Positions 18,495 through 28,371 of a stretch of 64,000 bases of DNA are shown here, piece after piece. Numbering within the stretch: position 1 is the first letter of the stretch; the number at the start of each line of letters is the position of its first letter. The translations under genes were made by a program, and so were the position numbers. The stretch spans positions 248,001-312,000 of the forward strand of contig NZ_PGGK01000001.1 in assembly GCF_004745425.1 (NCBI RefSeq), given 5' to 3'. Source of the DNA: Methanolobus halotolerans (GTDB lineage Archaea; Halobacteriota; Methanosarcinia; Methanosarcinales; Methanosarcinaceae). The notes under the pieces were generated by a model. The model was given only the letters and a program-made list of their open reading frames with translations, did not search any database and had not been told where the DNA came from.

Positions 18495-19300
18495 TCCAGC
18501 TCTCTCCTCAGAACGTGTTCTATCTTTGTACCCTCTGGCGCAGGAGACACTATATGCTCACAGGAAATGTGTCCTGTGGTCAGACACTGACTTTCCCGTA
18601 CTCGTACCGCTCTTTTGGTAACTTCCGATATGAAACCTGCAAAAAAACCACTGACATATGCACAAACGGGTACTTCGCTCTCTTTATATGAATCGGAAAT
18701 GAAACAATCTCTGGTCGTAATAGTACCTTTAAGGCTGTGGATGTCGATATCATATTCCAGTATTCCCCATCCTGCAGCCATGAAAAGCTCTTTTAACAGG
18801 TCAAAACAGTTATTCTCATTAATATTGATAATTTCTCTTAAAAGTTTGACTGCAATGGTACCGCTTTTAATTCCGGTAAGCATTTGAATCCCTTCAGCTT
18901 GCTGAACGTGTTCGTTCAATATTTTCAGGATATCGACAAATGTCCTAGCCCTTAAAATGATGGCCCTTTCTCCGAAAAGGCTTAAAGGGAAATCTACAGC
19001 CTGCATGACCTGGTTCCTTGAGATCCCGAATTCCACATTCAGTACCACATCAAGTTCCTCCAGCTCTTTGACAATGCTGCTTACATCCTTTCCCTTCTCA
19101 ACTTCCGTGAAGATGACATATTTGCCTCTTGAGGGGTCTTCAAGACTATCAAGATATGCAAACCTCATATCAAGTCCTTTCTCTGCAAACAGGGATGTAA
19201 TGTCAGCTTCCGAATGTACGGTATTCCTATAGGCTACCCTGAACCAGATGACTTCAGCTTCTTCGTCAGCTTTTGAGAACATGCAAAGGTCTCGTACCAT
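18491..19300 (-). CDS. ACT-like plus V4R-domain putative sensor
   Basis: A 269-aa soluble protein. Residues ~15-90 look like an ACT-type regulatory domain. Residues ~110-262 form a V4R (4-vinyl reductase-like) domain, ending in ESQCLTTGHISCEH, the usual metal or ligand Cys/His cluster. V4R domains bind small hydrophobic ligands or metals and often sit in signalling proteins. No DNA-binding domain is seen. It sits between the GH57 and GH15 genes and is coupled to the latter by a 4-nt overlap. I infer that it senses metabolic state for the glucan enzymes. Start: ATG after AAGGAGTT. Confidence 0.72.
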   Translation of the reverse strand: MVRDLCMFSKADEEAEVIWFRVAYRNTVHSEADITSLFAEKGLDMRFAYLDSLEDPSRGKYVIFTEVEKGKDVSSIVKELEELDVVLNVEFGISRNQVMQAVDFPLSLFGERAIILRARTFVDILKILNEHVQQAEGIQMLTGIKSGTIAVKLLREIININENNCFDLLKELFMAAGWGILEYDIDIHSLKGTITTRDCFISDSYKESEVPVCAYVSGFFAGFISEVTKRAVRVRESQCLTTGHISCEHIVSPAPEGTKIEHVLRRELD

Positions 19301-19346
19301 GATCTGAACTCCTTGTAAATTGAATATAATTGTAGCAAGTAAAACC

Positions 19347-20546
19347 TTATTCCGTTTTTCTTAGCTTCCTGAAAACCTTTTCCTTAAGATCCATCATCAC
19401 TGCCATGAAATTGACTGCAGCGTCATAAGGCGAGGAATGTATACTGAAATACGAATGAACATCTCCGTCACCCAGCCATTTTGTACTCATGTAGTAATAA
19501 TGGTCCGATGTCAGCAGATGTTTCCATATCTTTATGAGCTCTTTATCACCGGTTGCCTTTACATATGGTTCAAGCATCTTTGCTTCCTCAAAACATCGTC
19601 TCTGCATATCGTTCCCAAGCCAGGCGCTGGTATCTCTTTCAATATCGGCCCAGGAGATCGTCGAGAACTCCCCGACATCTATCTCGCCTGCAGGGGAGTA
19701 GTTTTTGATAGTCTGGGAAGGGGTGAAAAATCTCACACCCCGGTCGGTGATCTCTCCGGGCAGTGCCCTGAGAAATTCAAATATCCCTGTATCTGTCCAC
19801 TGATGCTCTCCGAATGTCTCGTAATCCATGAATATATTGCCTGTCTCCCCTGAACTGCTGGATATCCAGTCTGCCCATTTGTTTGCAGTCAGCGGATATT
19901 CCTCCCACCAGGGAGATGAGAAACGGTATCCAATGTCATCACTCAACTTGTAGTTCCGGAGAAGCACTGCAATATCGCTGCCTTTTGCCTTATATACATG
20001 GTTCGGGGACCTGCCTTCCAGTACCCGCTCGATACCTTCGGTCAGTATTGCCTTATAACCCATTTCCGCAGCTAACCCGGCTATGGTGTTATTGTACATG
20101 AGCTCTGTGTTCCTGAAGACTTGCGGCTCGACACCCAGCATCTGTGATATTGCTCTGCGGTGCTCCCTGACCTCTTCGATGAATTCCTCCCTTGACTCGA
20201 AAAGTGCAGCAAGAGAATGGTAGTAAGTCTCATCAAGGAACTCCACGCAACCTGTATCTGCAAGCTCACGGAAAGAGTCCAGCACGTCCTCGCCCCAGCT
20301 CTCACACTGGCTCAAAAGAGTGCCTGTAATCGACATGCTTGCCCTGAACTCACCATTAGTGGTATCTATAAGTTCCAGTATAGTGCGGTTTGCGGGCAGG
20401 TAGCATTTCTCAGAAACCCTCCGAAAGATATCTTTATTGATATCGTTATCGAAATATCTCTCAAATCCGCCTGACCTTTTATCAGGCCAGAACCATTTTA
20501 GCCTGTGTGGCTGGTGAAGCTCAAAGTAAAAGCAAAGAGACTTCAT
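19347..20546 (-). CDS. GH57 alpha-amylase-like hydrolase
   Basis: A 399-aa retaining alpha-glucanase. All five GH57 signature regions are visible: HQPHR (H11), FLDETYYHSLAALF (~103-116), RNTELMY with the nucleophile Glu148, MDYETFGEHQW with the acid/base Asp241, and a final SWADIERDTSAWLGN. There is no signal peptide. It would degrade intracellular alpha-1,4-glucan. The next upstream gene is a degenerate paralogue, and the two overlap by 4 nt (20543-20546). Confidence 0.93.
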   Translation of the reverse strand: MKSLCFYFELHQPHRLKWFWPDKRSGGFERYFDNDINKDIFRRVSEKCYLPANRTILELIDTTNGEFRASMSITGTLLSQCESWGEDVLDSFRELADTGCVEFLDETYYHSLAALFESREEFIEEVREHRRAISQMLGVEPQVFRNTELMYNNTIAGLAAEMGYKAILTEGIERVLEGRSPNHVYKAKGSDIAVLLRNYKLSDDIGYRFSSPWWEEYPLTANKWADWISSSSGETGNIFMDYETFGEHQWTDTGIFEFLRALPGEITDRGVRFFTPSQTIKNYSPAGEIDVGEFSTISWADIERDTSAWLGNDMQRRCFEEAKMLEPYVKATGDKELIKIWKHLLTSDHYYYMSTKWLGDGDVHSYFSIHSSPYDAAVNFMAVMMDLKEKVFRKLRKTE

Positions 20547-21673
20547 TTACAACCCTCCACTAAAGATCGTTTCAGATCGGATAGTATAGAAAAATTATTG
20601 ACCGCTCTCTCATATCCCATACGACGTCCTTCTGCATTCATTTCAAGGAAAATATCAGTCTGCTGCAGGTGACGATATATGTTCCTGAGCTTTTCACTTT
20701 TCTCATCAGGGCCACAAATGGCAAGCTCGTCACCAATAGTCTGGAGCTCATACATGTAAAGATGCTGTGCATGGTTGCCTAAGAGGTTATGCATACCGTA
20801 ACGTGCTGTCTTTTTAGAATGAAGGGATGGCAGTTTCTCCGTGCTGTATCTTCCTGCAGCTTCCTCCGGTAAGAGCATTTCAATATCCTGCTTCGCCAGA
20901 CTTGCCGGCAGGTCCCTGAGAAACTGCAGAATTTCTGTGTTCTTCCGGAGATGGTTTTGAAGTGCATCGTACTTTATGTACAGTGTGATCACATCCCCCT
21001 GCACACCTGCGACCCATGCAGCGAATTTTTCAGGTATCAATGGGAATCCGGGCCATGTCCTGTCGGAGAACATCCTTTCGATGTCTTCGCTTAGATTGAT
21101 GTGGCGCAAAAGGGTCGGGACCTCATTTTCATATACACATACAGGCTCACTACCATTGATCAGGTTTTGTGAACCCTCTGCTATGAAACATTCAAATCCC
21201 ATGGCCCTGATAGAACCCATGACCTTCTGCTCAAGCAGCAGTTCCGGGTTTGCAAAGGATACAGGTTTCATGCCGAACAGATCCTCCAGTGTTTCGACAT
21301 GCATGTGCACCTGTGTTTCAAACTCTTTTAGATCATCGAACAAAGGACAGGCCGAATGATAATAAGGAGATGCTATAAGGCCTGCACCCATACTGACAAG
21401 CTCCTTGAAGCTACGCAGTATGCCGGGTGTCCATTTGCATTGTTCCAGAAAGACACCTGATATATCAAAAGCATATTTCCCGCCATTATCCATAGAATCT
21501 GCCAGGGCGCGGTTGATGTCTGTCATATCCTTTTCCAGCCTTGTAAAATTCTGGAAAGCCTTCTCCATATCAAAGTACTTTTTAATTTCCGGAGAAGCGT
21601 ATCCTTCCCACGGCCAGTACCATCTGACGGGCAATGGAAGGTGCACCTCAAAACAAACGCATACGGTCTTCAT
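20543..21673 (-). CDS. GH57 paralogue with degenerate active site
   Basis: A 376-aa protein homologous along its length to the adjacent GH57 amylase. HQP is HLP (Gln12 to Leu), the nucleophile-like Glu is kept (NPELLL, Glu144), but the acid/base Asp is replaced by Lys234 in YIKYDALQNHL. It is therefore probably not a normal hydrolase; glucan binding, an accessory subunit role or an altered activity are options. The frame is intact and the ribosome binding site is good, so it is not a decayed pseudogene. I start it at ATG 21673, since the upstream TTG (21688) overlaps the GAGGAG ribosome binding site itself. Confidence 0.82.
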   Translation of the reverse strand: MKTVCVCFEVHLPLPVRWYWPWEGYASPEIKKYFDMEKAFQNFTRLEKDMTDINRALADSMDNGGKYAFDISGVFLEQCKWTPGILRSFKELVSMGAGLIASPYYHSACPLFDDLKEFETQVHMHVETLEDLFGMKPVSFANPELLLEQKVMGSIRAMGFECFIAEGSQNLINGSEPVCVYENEVPTLLRHINLSEDIERMFSDRTWPGFPLIPEKFAAWVAGVQGDVITLYIKYDALQNHLRKNTEILQFLRDLPASLAKQDIEMLLPEEAAGRYSTEKLPSLHSKKTARYGMHNLLGNHAQHLYMYELQTIGDELAICGPDEKSEKLRNIYRHLQQTDIFLEMNAEGRRMGYERAVNNFSILSDLKRSLVEGCK

Positions 21674-21684
21674 CAGCTCTCTCC

Positions 21685-22554
21685 TCAAAATGTCTCATTG
21701 ATCTCATTCTCATTACTCCCGATCTGAGGTATCCTCTCTGTCTGCAGTTCGCTGGCAAACCAGACGGTTCTCTGTGGGAAGGGGATCTCTATACCATTCT
21801 CTCCAAGTGTCTTTTTGATGACCCAGAGAAGCCTTGTCTTCAGCTCGTACCACTCGGTTATGGGCGCCCATATCCTTACAAGTATATTGACCGAGTTATC
21901 TCCAAGGTTATCAACAAATATTCCCGCTGGTGGGTCCTTGAGTGCAAAGGGTTCCTTATCCAGTATCTCCTGAATAATCTCTATTGCCTGATCGGCATCA
22001 TCTTCGTAACGTATCCCAACGACGTAATCGAATCTCCTTACCACGTTTGCAACGTAATTGGTTATGTCGGTCGTGAAAACAGTCTCGTTCGGTATCCTCA
22101 TGTACAGGCCGTCATAAGTCCTGATGATAGTGGAGATCATGTTTATGTCTTCCACATACCCTGCATGGTTGTTGATGTTGACCTGGTCACCAATCTTGAC
22201 AGGCCGTTCGGTCATCAGAAACAGGCCGGATATGAAATTCCCGACAATGCTCTGACTTGCAAAACCTATAACGATACCTACGACACCACCGGCCACAAGG
22301 AGGCCTGAGGGTTCTATGTTAAGGATAGGGAAAATAAAGACCACAATAGCAAGTACGATCACGCCATAATATGCTACCTTCTGCATAATATTCATATGCT
22401 CAGAATCGATCTTGTCCTTGAGGGACCTCTGCATATATATGCTGATTCCTTTTCCGATGGCAATTGCTATAAAGAGGATCAGCACAACCCCTATGATCTT
22501 AAGTATCATGTCCTGGAAAGTCAGGACCGAGTCCATCACTCCGGTAACATTCAT
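21685..22554 (-). CDS. mscS: MscS-family mechanosensitive channel
   Basis: A small-conductance mechanosensitive channel of 289 aa. Three N-terminal helices end in the glycine/alanine-rich pore helix (GLLVAGGVVGIVIGFASQS), followed by the conserved NFISGLFLMTERPVKIGD and the beta domain. It opens under membrane tension to release solutes. It overlaps the upstream DUF432 gene by 4 nt and lies inside the storage-glucan block, which suggests a link between glucan turnover and osmotic state. Confidence 0.94.
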   Translation of the reverse strand: MNVTGVMDSVLTFQDMILKIIGVVLILFIAIAIGKGISIYMQRSLKDKIDSEHMNIMQKVAYYGVIVLAIVVFIFPILNIEPSGLLVAGGVVGIVIGFASQSIVGNFISGLFLMTERPVKIGDQVNINNHAGYVEDINMISTIIRTYDGLYMRIPNETVFTTDITNYVANVVRRFDYVVGIRYEDDADQAIEIIQEILDKEPFALKDPPAGIFVDNLGDNSVNILVRIWAPITEWYELKTRLLWVIKKTLGENGIEIPFPQRTVWFASELQTERIPQIGSNENEINETF

Positions 22555-23264
22555 AGGCCGAACTCCATTATGCTCTTTGTGCTGTTAAGCAGTATCTTGC
22601 GTGATGTGTACAGTTCAACCGATCTGTGGAAACCAGGTGACAGGGCATATGTCTGGAATTCCGTTTCTGCAAGGCTCTTATTTATTATCTTCATTTGAGC
22701 CCTCATGGATATTCTGTCCGAACCGTAGTATATCTTCATCCCATAAGCGTTGAACACGGCCCTGGTCAATTCCATCCAGTTATTTGTGTCGTTAATGATC
22801 TCCAGTTCCAGATCTCCTTCACGAAGTATGTCCGGATGGGGGTATGAAGAATGGACCTCGCTTTCCCAGTACTTGCATATAACTCCCCGGTTGGGATCGC
22901 CATAGAGGGTGAACTTACTGGGAGCAAGTGTCAGTATGTCTATGAGTTCATGTTCCCCTCTTTTCCTTGATACGAATATACCTATCTCTACCGGGAATTT
23001 CAGATGTACCGTCTGTTTCTCGTAAGGAGCGATCATAACTGGACGTTGGAACTCTATAAGCAGGAACGAACTCAGGGCCTTGGGGATGTTCACAGGTTCA
23101 ATGGGGTTTATGAGGAATTCACAGCCATTGTGAAGGAGGATCTTTTCAACTGTATCGTCTCCATTCAGAACTCTCTTGTAGACGAGGTTGCCATTCTCCT
23201 TTTCTACTGATATTGTGATGTCTTCTTTCTCTATTGTGAAAGGTGGAGTATATTTATTGAACAT
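22551..23264 (-). CDS. DUF432 protein
   Basis: A 237-aa, mostly beta-strand soluble protein that I recognise as DUF432, a family found near mechanosensitive channel genes in methanogens. The biochemical role is unknown. It is translationally coupled to mscS (ATGA overlap at 22551-22554), which makes a functional link to the channel likely. Confidence 0.75.
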   Translation of the reverse strand: MFNKYTPPFTIEKEDITISVEKENGNLVYKRVLNGDDTVEKILLHNGCEFLINPIEPVNIPKALSSFLLIEFQRPVMIAPYEKQTVHLKFPVEIGIFVSRKRGEHELIDILTLAPSKFTLYGDPNRGVICKYWESEVHSSYPHPDILREGDLELEIINDTNNWMELTRAVFNAYGMKIYYGSDRISMRAQMKIINKSLAETEFQTYALSPGFHRSVELYTSRKILLNSTKSIMEFGL

Positions 23265-23283
23265 TATAGGGTCCTTTACTGTT

Positions 23284-24345
23284 TTATAACCATTTCTTGT
23301 TGCGGAAATACATGACCATTGCAGCGGATACCATTATCATGATAATCCACACAGCCGGGTATCCCCATTTCCATTCCAGTTCGGGCATGTACTCGAAATT
23401 CATGCCATATACACCTGCAACAAAGGTAAGTGGTATGAATATAGTGGCTATTATAGTTAATGTTTTCATGACCTCGTTCATCTTATTACTGATACTGGAC
23501 AGATAAAGGTCCATTACTCCGGTAATGATATCGCGGTATGTTTCGATGCTCTCGGCCACCCGGATAGTGTGGTCATATATATCCTTCAGATATATCTGTG
23601 TGGTATCTGCTATAAGCGGGGGTCCGGTCCGTTCCAGACCGCTGATCACTTCTCTGAGCGGCCACACGGACTTGCGGAAGTATATGATCTCCTTTTTCAG
23701 GTCATGGATATCTTCAAGTGTCTCAGAAACGGGGTTCTGGATCAGCTCGTCTTCAAGTGTTTCTATAATCTCACTGACTCTCTCCAGCACAACAAAATAA
23801 TTGTCAACTATGGAATCCATCAGGGCATAGGCAAGATAACTGGCATCCATGGAGCGGATGCGCCCTTTTGAGGTCCTTAACCTCTTCCTCACGGCATTGA
23901 ATGTATCACCTTCGACTTCCTGGAAGGAAACAACAAAATCCCGGCCAAGTACAAGGCTTACCTGTTCGGCCTTGATGTCGTTATCAATATCGTCATACCG
24001 CAGCATCTTGAGCACCAGGTATATGTATGACTCGTAATCCTCAATTTTCGGACGCTGGTCCGTATGCAGGATATCCTCCATCACTAGCGGATGCAGTTCC
24101 AGGTGTTTTCCCAGCTTCTCAATGATATCTATCTGATGTATGCCGTCAACGTTTATCCAGGTCACACCTTTGCGGTCCTGTTCAAAACAGTCCTCTATTC
24201 TCTCTGCGACTTTTTCCTCAAAGCTGTCCTGGTCGTAGTTTATCAGGGTGATCTTCGGCCTTTCAGTTTTCCTGTCACCGATATGCACAATAGTGCCCGG
24301 CGCAAGGCCTGCTTTTCTTGAATATCCATTGAGCAAGTTTTTCAT
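23284..24345 (-). CDS. corA: CorA-type magnesium/cobalt transporter
   Basis: A 353-aa divalent-cation channel. A large N-terminal cytoplasmic domain with a long helix is followed by two C-terminal membrane helices, with the YGMN selectivity motif ending the first. The tail is basic (RNKKWL). It lies between the GT4 gene and the DUF432/mscS pair on the same strand. Confidence 0.95.
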   Translation of the reverse strand: MKNLLNGYSRKAGLAPGTIVHIGDRKTERPKITLINYDQDSFEEKVAERIEDCFEQDRKGVTWINVDGIHQIDIIEKLGKHLELHPLVMEDILHTDQRPKIEDYESYIYLVLKMLRYDDIDNDIKAEQVSLVLGRDFVVSFQEVEGDTFNAVRKRLRTSKGRIRSMDASYLAYALMDSIVDNYFVVLERVSEIIETLEDELIQNPVSETLEDIHDLKKEIIYFRKSVWPLREVISGLERTGPPLIADTTQIYLKDIYDHTIRVAESIETYRDIITGVMDLYLSSISNKMNEVMKTLTIIATIFIPLTFVAGVYGMNFEYMPELEWKWGYPAVWIIMIMVSAAMVMYFRNKKWL

Positions 24346-24404
24346 CCATATCGCCTGATGTTATCAATTTTTCAAGAGGAGCAACATTACATCGCCGGAC
24401 ACTC

Positions 24405-25568
24405 TCAGTTCTTTGCATCAAGATAGATCTCTACTGTCTTCTCAGCTATCCTGTCCCAGTTGTATTTATCCCGGAGTTGTTCCCTTCCTGCTTTTCCAAG
24501 CTCTCCGTCAGCATAGTTGTCCAGTACATAATTGATCCCCCATGCGATAGATTCGGGATTTTTGTACACGGTAACACCGTTTTTGAAATTGTCAACAAGT
24601 TCAACGGCGTCAGTTGCTACGATATTCCTGCCGGCATCCCATGCCTCCAGCAGGACGATGCCAAAAGGCTCATTGCGGCTTGGGACGCACATGACGTTAC
24701 AGGCATTGACCCATTCCTTTTTGACCATCTCACTGGCATAACCCAGGAAATGACAGCTGTCACTGACTGCCAGCTCAGATGCAAGTTTCTCGCAAACGGG
24801 TCTCATCTCCCCTTCCCCTATCAGTACGAACCTGGCATCCCATCTGTTCTCAAGTACCTTTGGTATTGCCTGTACCAGCAGATCAGGCCCTTTCTGGTAG
24901 TTCATCCGTCCCACGAACAGAATAACAGGTGCATAGGGATGTATGCCATGAGCGGATTTGACCTTCCCGGCATCAACCTCCATCCTCATATTGTTCTCAT
25001 AGAGTCCGTTGGGGATGATCGCCATTTTGTATTCAGGGATCTGGTATAGGTACTGTATCTCTGCTTTGAGGGCCTCGGAAGTGACGATCACCTTGGCTGA
25101 TTCATATCCTCCTCTCCATTCCCTGTGACTTATCTCGGTGGCCTCCCACCAGCTTCCATGAACATTGCCGTTCCTGCCCCATTCGGTACTGTGGTAGGTG
25201 ATGATGAAGGGGATTCCCAGATCGTCTTTTATTCTTGTGACCACGTTCACAGGATGCCAGTCGTGGACATGTACGATGTCAAAACTGCCAAATCGTGTGA
25301 CGCTGTCCAGGAAAGCATAGAACATTGCATCGCACATACTATTCATCTGCTGAGCTATGCCTCCGTTAAGGGAATGGTTGACACGGTGATAATGCACTCC
25401 TTTGATCATCTCATAGGGGGTCATATCTTGATTACGGGTGAATATATGAATCTCATCACCCCTTGATGCAAGCGCTTCTGCAAGTTCGGAAACGTGCGGA
25501 GCAAGTCCCCCAACCTTTACCGAGTAAAGGCTTTCCCATGAAAACATCGCGATTCTTAGATTTTCCAT
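24405..25568 (-). CDS. GT4 glycosyltransferase, glycogen synthase-like
   Basis: A GT-B fold transferase of 387 aa. The N-terminus MFSWESLYSVKVGGLAPHVSELAEAL carries the KVGGL donor-binding loop of starch/glycogen synthases. VGRMNYQKGPDLL starts the C-terminal domain, and SRNEPFGIVLLEAWD is the E-x7-E catalytic region. It probably adds glucose from a nucleotide sugar to an alpha-glucan, next to the GT3 synthase. Start: ATG after GGGAGGA. Another acceptor is possible. Confidence 0.88.
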   Translation of the reverse strand: MENLRIAMFSWESLYSVKVGGLAPHVSELAEALASRGDEIHIFTRNQDMTPYEMIKGVHYHRVNHSLNGGIAQQMNSMCDAMFYAFLDSVTRFGSFDIVHVHDWHPVNVVTRIKDDLGIPFIITYHSTEWGRNGNVHGSWWEATEISHREWRGGYESAKVIVTSEALKAEIQYLYQIPEYKMAIIPNGLYENNMRMEVDAGKVKSAHGIHPYAPVILFVGRMNYQKGPDLLVQAIPKVLENRWDARFVLIGEGEMRPVCEKLASELAVSDSCHFLGYASEMVKKEWVNACNVMCVPSRNEPFGIVLLEAWDAGRNIVATDAVELVDNFKNGVTVYKNPESIAWGINYVLDNYADGELGKAGREQLRDKYNWDRIAEKTVEIYLDAKN

Positions 25569-25595
25569 AAAATATCCTCCCTTAGATCTTGTAGT

Positions 25596-26570
25596 TCACT
25601 CCCTGTCCAGCAGATGCTTAACTGCCAGCTCAGGGGGTATTGAGTTTATATGTATGTCCGTATTCTTTTCAAAGCCTGCTGCAATTGATGTGGCAGGCTG
25701 TATCCTTATATTGAAATGATAGTCAGGCTCTTCGGCCTGAAATATCATATAGTTGTATGCAAGCTCCGGAATTGTTGCATCCAGTCTTGAGATGGCAGAT
25801 CTCAGACACTTTCCCAGAGAGAGAAGTAACCTATCGCTGAAGCCGGAGATATGGTTCACATGTTCCAGCGGAAGTATCCATAGCTCATATGGTACTTTCG
25901 AGCAGAAAGGCGCTATCACGACAAAATCCTGATTCCTGCAGACCAGCCTTTGACTATCTATTTCCTTTTCAACGATAACGCAGTAAGGGCACTTATCAAG
26001 GCCTTCTATTGCCCGTATCTCCTTCTGAAGGCTGGGAGGCACAAATGGGATCGCGATGAGTTGCGAATGTGTATGCCCAAGGGATGCACCAGCTTTCTTG
26101 CCCAGGTTCTTGAAAAGAGATACATATCTCACACCATCCCTTGAACGATAGTACATTACCCTGTCCCTGTACACCTGCATAAGGAACAGCATCTTCTCAT
26201 CACTGAAAAGGTTCAGTCTGTCCTCATGGCGGGGGCTTTCCACGATCACCTCATGAAAACCATAACCTTGCATGATCTCAGGATCCGGGGAGGATACTTC
26301 TTCCGTGTCAGGTGAGAGTGCAGGGAACATGTTGGGGATACATCTTACATCCCATCCGCTCACTCTCTGGCCCTCACCATCCCTGAGGATCTCTCCGCCT
26401 TTGTATACTGCTGTTGCAGGAGGGGTACGGTCTTCATTTCCCTGGCAGAAAACACAACCTGAAGAGGCCCTGCCTACATCACGCGCCTCTGCTGCAGAAG
26501 GCCTTTTTCCCCTGTCGGATGCTATTATGCAGTACTCGTCAAGGAAGTAGTGTTTGCGGATCTCTGACAT
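25596..26570 (-). CDS. Galactose-1-phosphate uridylyltransferase-like protein
   Basis: A 324-aa HIT-superfamily nucleotidylyltransferase. The catalytic GHTHSQLIAIP motif is intact, and there are CVFC near the N-terminus and CPYC in the middle, as zinc ligands. It exchanges sugar-1-phosphates on UDP (GalT type). Here it may supply or recycle UDP-glucose for the adjacent glycogen synthases. It starts immediately after the synthase stop codon (26572), so the two are cotranscribed. Confidence 0.9.
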   Translation of the reverse strand: MSEIRKHYFLDEYCIIASDRGKRPSAAEARDVGRASSGCVFCQGNEDRTPPATAVYKGGEILRDGEGQRVSGWDVRCIPNMFPALSPDTEEVSSPDPEIMQGYGFHEVIVESPRHEDRLNLFSDEKMLFLMQVYRDRVMYYRSRDGVRYVSLFKNLGKKAGASLGHTHSQLIAIPFVPPSLQKEIRAIEGLDKCPYCVIVEKEIDSQRLVCRNQDFVVIAPFCSKVPYELWILPLEHVNHISGFSDRLLLSLGKCLRSAISRLDATIPELAYNYMIFQAEEPDYHFNIRIQPATSIAAGFEKNTDIHINSIPPELAVKHLLDRE

Positions 26571-26571
26571 A

Positions 26572-28371
26572 TTATTTTATCCTTGTACCTGTAAGGAGTT
26601 CATAGTATTGCTTTGTGGGTGCTTCCCAGTTCATATCCCCTGCGAGCAGGCTTGCTTCCTGGCAGAGCAGATTGTACTTGACCCTGTCATCGGTATAGGT
26701 GTCGATGAAGTAATCCATTGCAAGTGCGTAATCGGTTATCGATTCAAGATAGGGGAGATTGATGTTGTCTACGACTATTACACCACCCATGCCCATAACA
26801 AGCCTTTGGAGGGTGCCTAGGGCATCGCTGAAACCGCATACCTTGCTGACTATGCTCGGTGTTGCTTCTTTTCCGGCTTCGAGGCCTGTCAGGAGGAACG
26901 GCTCATACCTGGAGGGGAAAACACCTGCAATACACCCTGCCATGAACTCGTCTGTTTTCATATTCAATCCGCCGTCATGGTCTGACAACCATTGAGGATA
27001 AAGCACCGCAGCCACATGTCGGCTCCCGTCGGGAATACGGGAACATTCCAGCCCCCTGGCCTGTATCATTTGCTGCAATCTTATTTCCTCGCCTATCAGT
27101 AGCTCTTCCGGGAGGTATATCGGGAAATTGTCAGGTGTATTGGTCTTTGGGCCGTGGGCTGCTACAATAAAACAGATGATCCTGTAATCCTCATCAAGAT
27201 AACCTGCATCTATCTGTGTCTTTACCATTCTGTCAAGTATGACCAGCGAATCCAGGAGGTCCGGATATCCTTTGTTCTCGATCTCGATGCGGGAAATGGA
27301 AAATATGGGTACTATCCTGTCGGGAGGGATCACTTTGCTGTCGTATACACTGTATATCTTCTCCGAAAGGAATTTCTGTATCTTCTTACGGTATGCTTTC
27401 TTCTTTTCCCATTCGATATCATCCGGGTGCAGGTCTATGCCGTTGCGCACGACTATGGAATCGATCCCGTAGAACAGCTTTATTTCCCTGAGGGTCGAGT
27501 CTCCGACAGCAGTGACCACATCAGCATGGGATGACAGCGACTCAAGCTTTGAAAAATTGGCAGGTACTCCACTATCCCATGAGCTGTCCTTTTCTCTCAC
27601 CTTCCGGATAGAACGATGGCCTGAGGATCTCCCTGGTATCGTTGCATGGTATGTTGCAACGGTCTGGACATTCACACCGATCTTATGAAGACGGGCAGCG
27701 GCATAGAATACTCCGAACTCATGGCAGTGAAGTGAAACCTGCATGGACGGGAGCAGGGAGGCTGCAAACTCCGATACCGCATTATCGTGATATCCGGCAG
27801 CGATCTTTTCTCCTGCAGTCACAAGGATCCGGATGAACTCGGAGATCGCATAGGAAAGATTAAGGTAGTGGGTGTACTCCATGCCATTGTTCATGTTCTC
27901 ATAATGAAGGGAGTCCAGTCCCAGAAAATCGTATGCCTCGGATTTGATCATGCTTGCCAGGGACATGGTCTTGCCTTTATATTCTGTATTCAGGCGGTCG
28001 AAATCCTTTGTTTTGAACATCAGGTAAAGTATATCTGTGTCCCGTACCTTCCCTGACCTGATATGTGTCTCTATGCCCTTCGACCGGAGGGTATCAAGTG
28101 TTGTGAGCAACTCACCTTCGGCTGCATATTCATCGAATTCACTCAGGTCCGTTATACGATTGAGCCCTTTGTTCCAGTCGGCACCACTGTGGCCGTAATA
28201 AGGGCCTGCAACAATGATCACAGGTGGTCTCTCTTCACTGATGACGCCATCGCTTATGAGCTTTGCAAGATTTCTGGCCTCAGCATCAATGACATTCCAG
28301 ATACCGCCCATTTTGTTAGACTTTGGTCCTGCTTCTTCACCCGCTATTACGATGAACTTTTTTTCCAGCAT
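26572..28371 (-). CDS. GT3-type glycogen synthase
   Basis: A glycogen synthase of about 599 aa of the eukaryote-like GT3 family, unlike the GT5 enzyme of most bacteria. Support: GPKSNKMGGIWNVIDAEA at the N-terminus (donor loop), LHCHEFGVFYAA, TYHATIPGR, VVRNGIDL and SRYEPFLLTGLEAG. The open frame extends to 28524, but its first 50 residues are low-quality. GGGAG lies just before two adjacent ATGs (28374, 28371), right where homology begins, so one of these is the start. A TATA-like element near 28418-28426 probably drives the downstream genes. Confidence 0.93.
   Translation of the reverse strand: MLEKKFIVIAGEEAGPKSNKMGGIWNVIDAEARNLAKLISDGVISEERPPVIIVAGPYYGHSGADWNKGLNRITDLSEFDEYAAEGELLTTLDTLRSKGIETHIRSGKVRDTDILYLMFKTKDFDRLNTEYKGKTMSLASMIKSEAYDFLGLDSLHYENMNNGMEYTHYLNLSYAISEFIRILVTAGEKIAAGYHDNAVSEFAASLLPSMQVSLHCHEFGVFYAAARLHKIGVNVQTVATYHATIPGRSSGHRSIRKVREKDSSWDSGVPANFSKLESLSSHADVVTAVGDSTLREIKLFYGIDSIVVRNGIDLHPDDIEWEKKKAYRKKIQKFLSEKIYSVYDSKVIPPDRIVPIFSISRIEIENKGYPDLLDSLVILDRMVKTQIDAGYLDEDYRIICFIVAAHGPKTNTPDNFPIYLPEELLIGEEIRLQQMIQARGLECSRIPDGSRHVAAVLYPQWLSDHDGGLNMKTDEFMAGCIAGVFPSRYEPFLLTGLEAGKEATPSIVSKVCGFSDALGTLQRLVMGMGGVIVVDNINLPYLESITDYALAMDYFIDTYTDDRVKYNLLCQEASLLAGDMNWEAPTKQYYELLTGTRIK

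Noticed and set aside
20543-21673. The second GH57 gene as a pseudogene
   Set aside because: The frame is full length, with a good ribosome binding site and overlaps with neighbours. Only catalytic residues are replaced.
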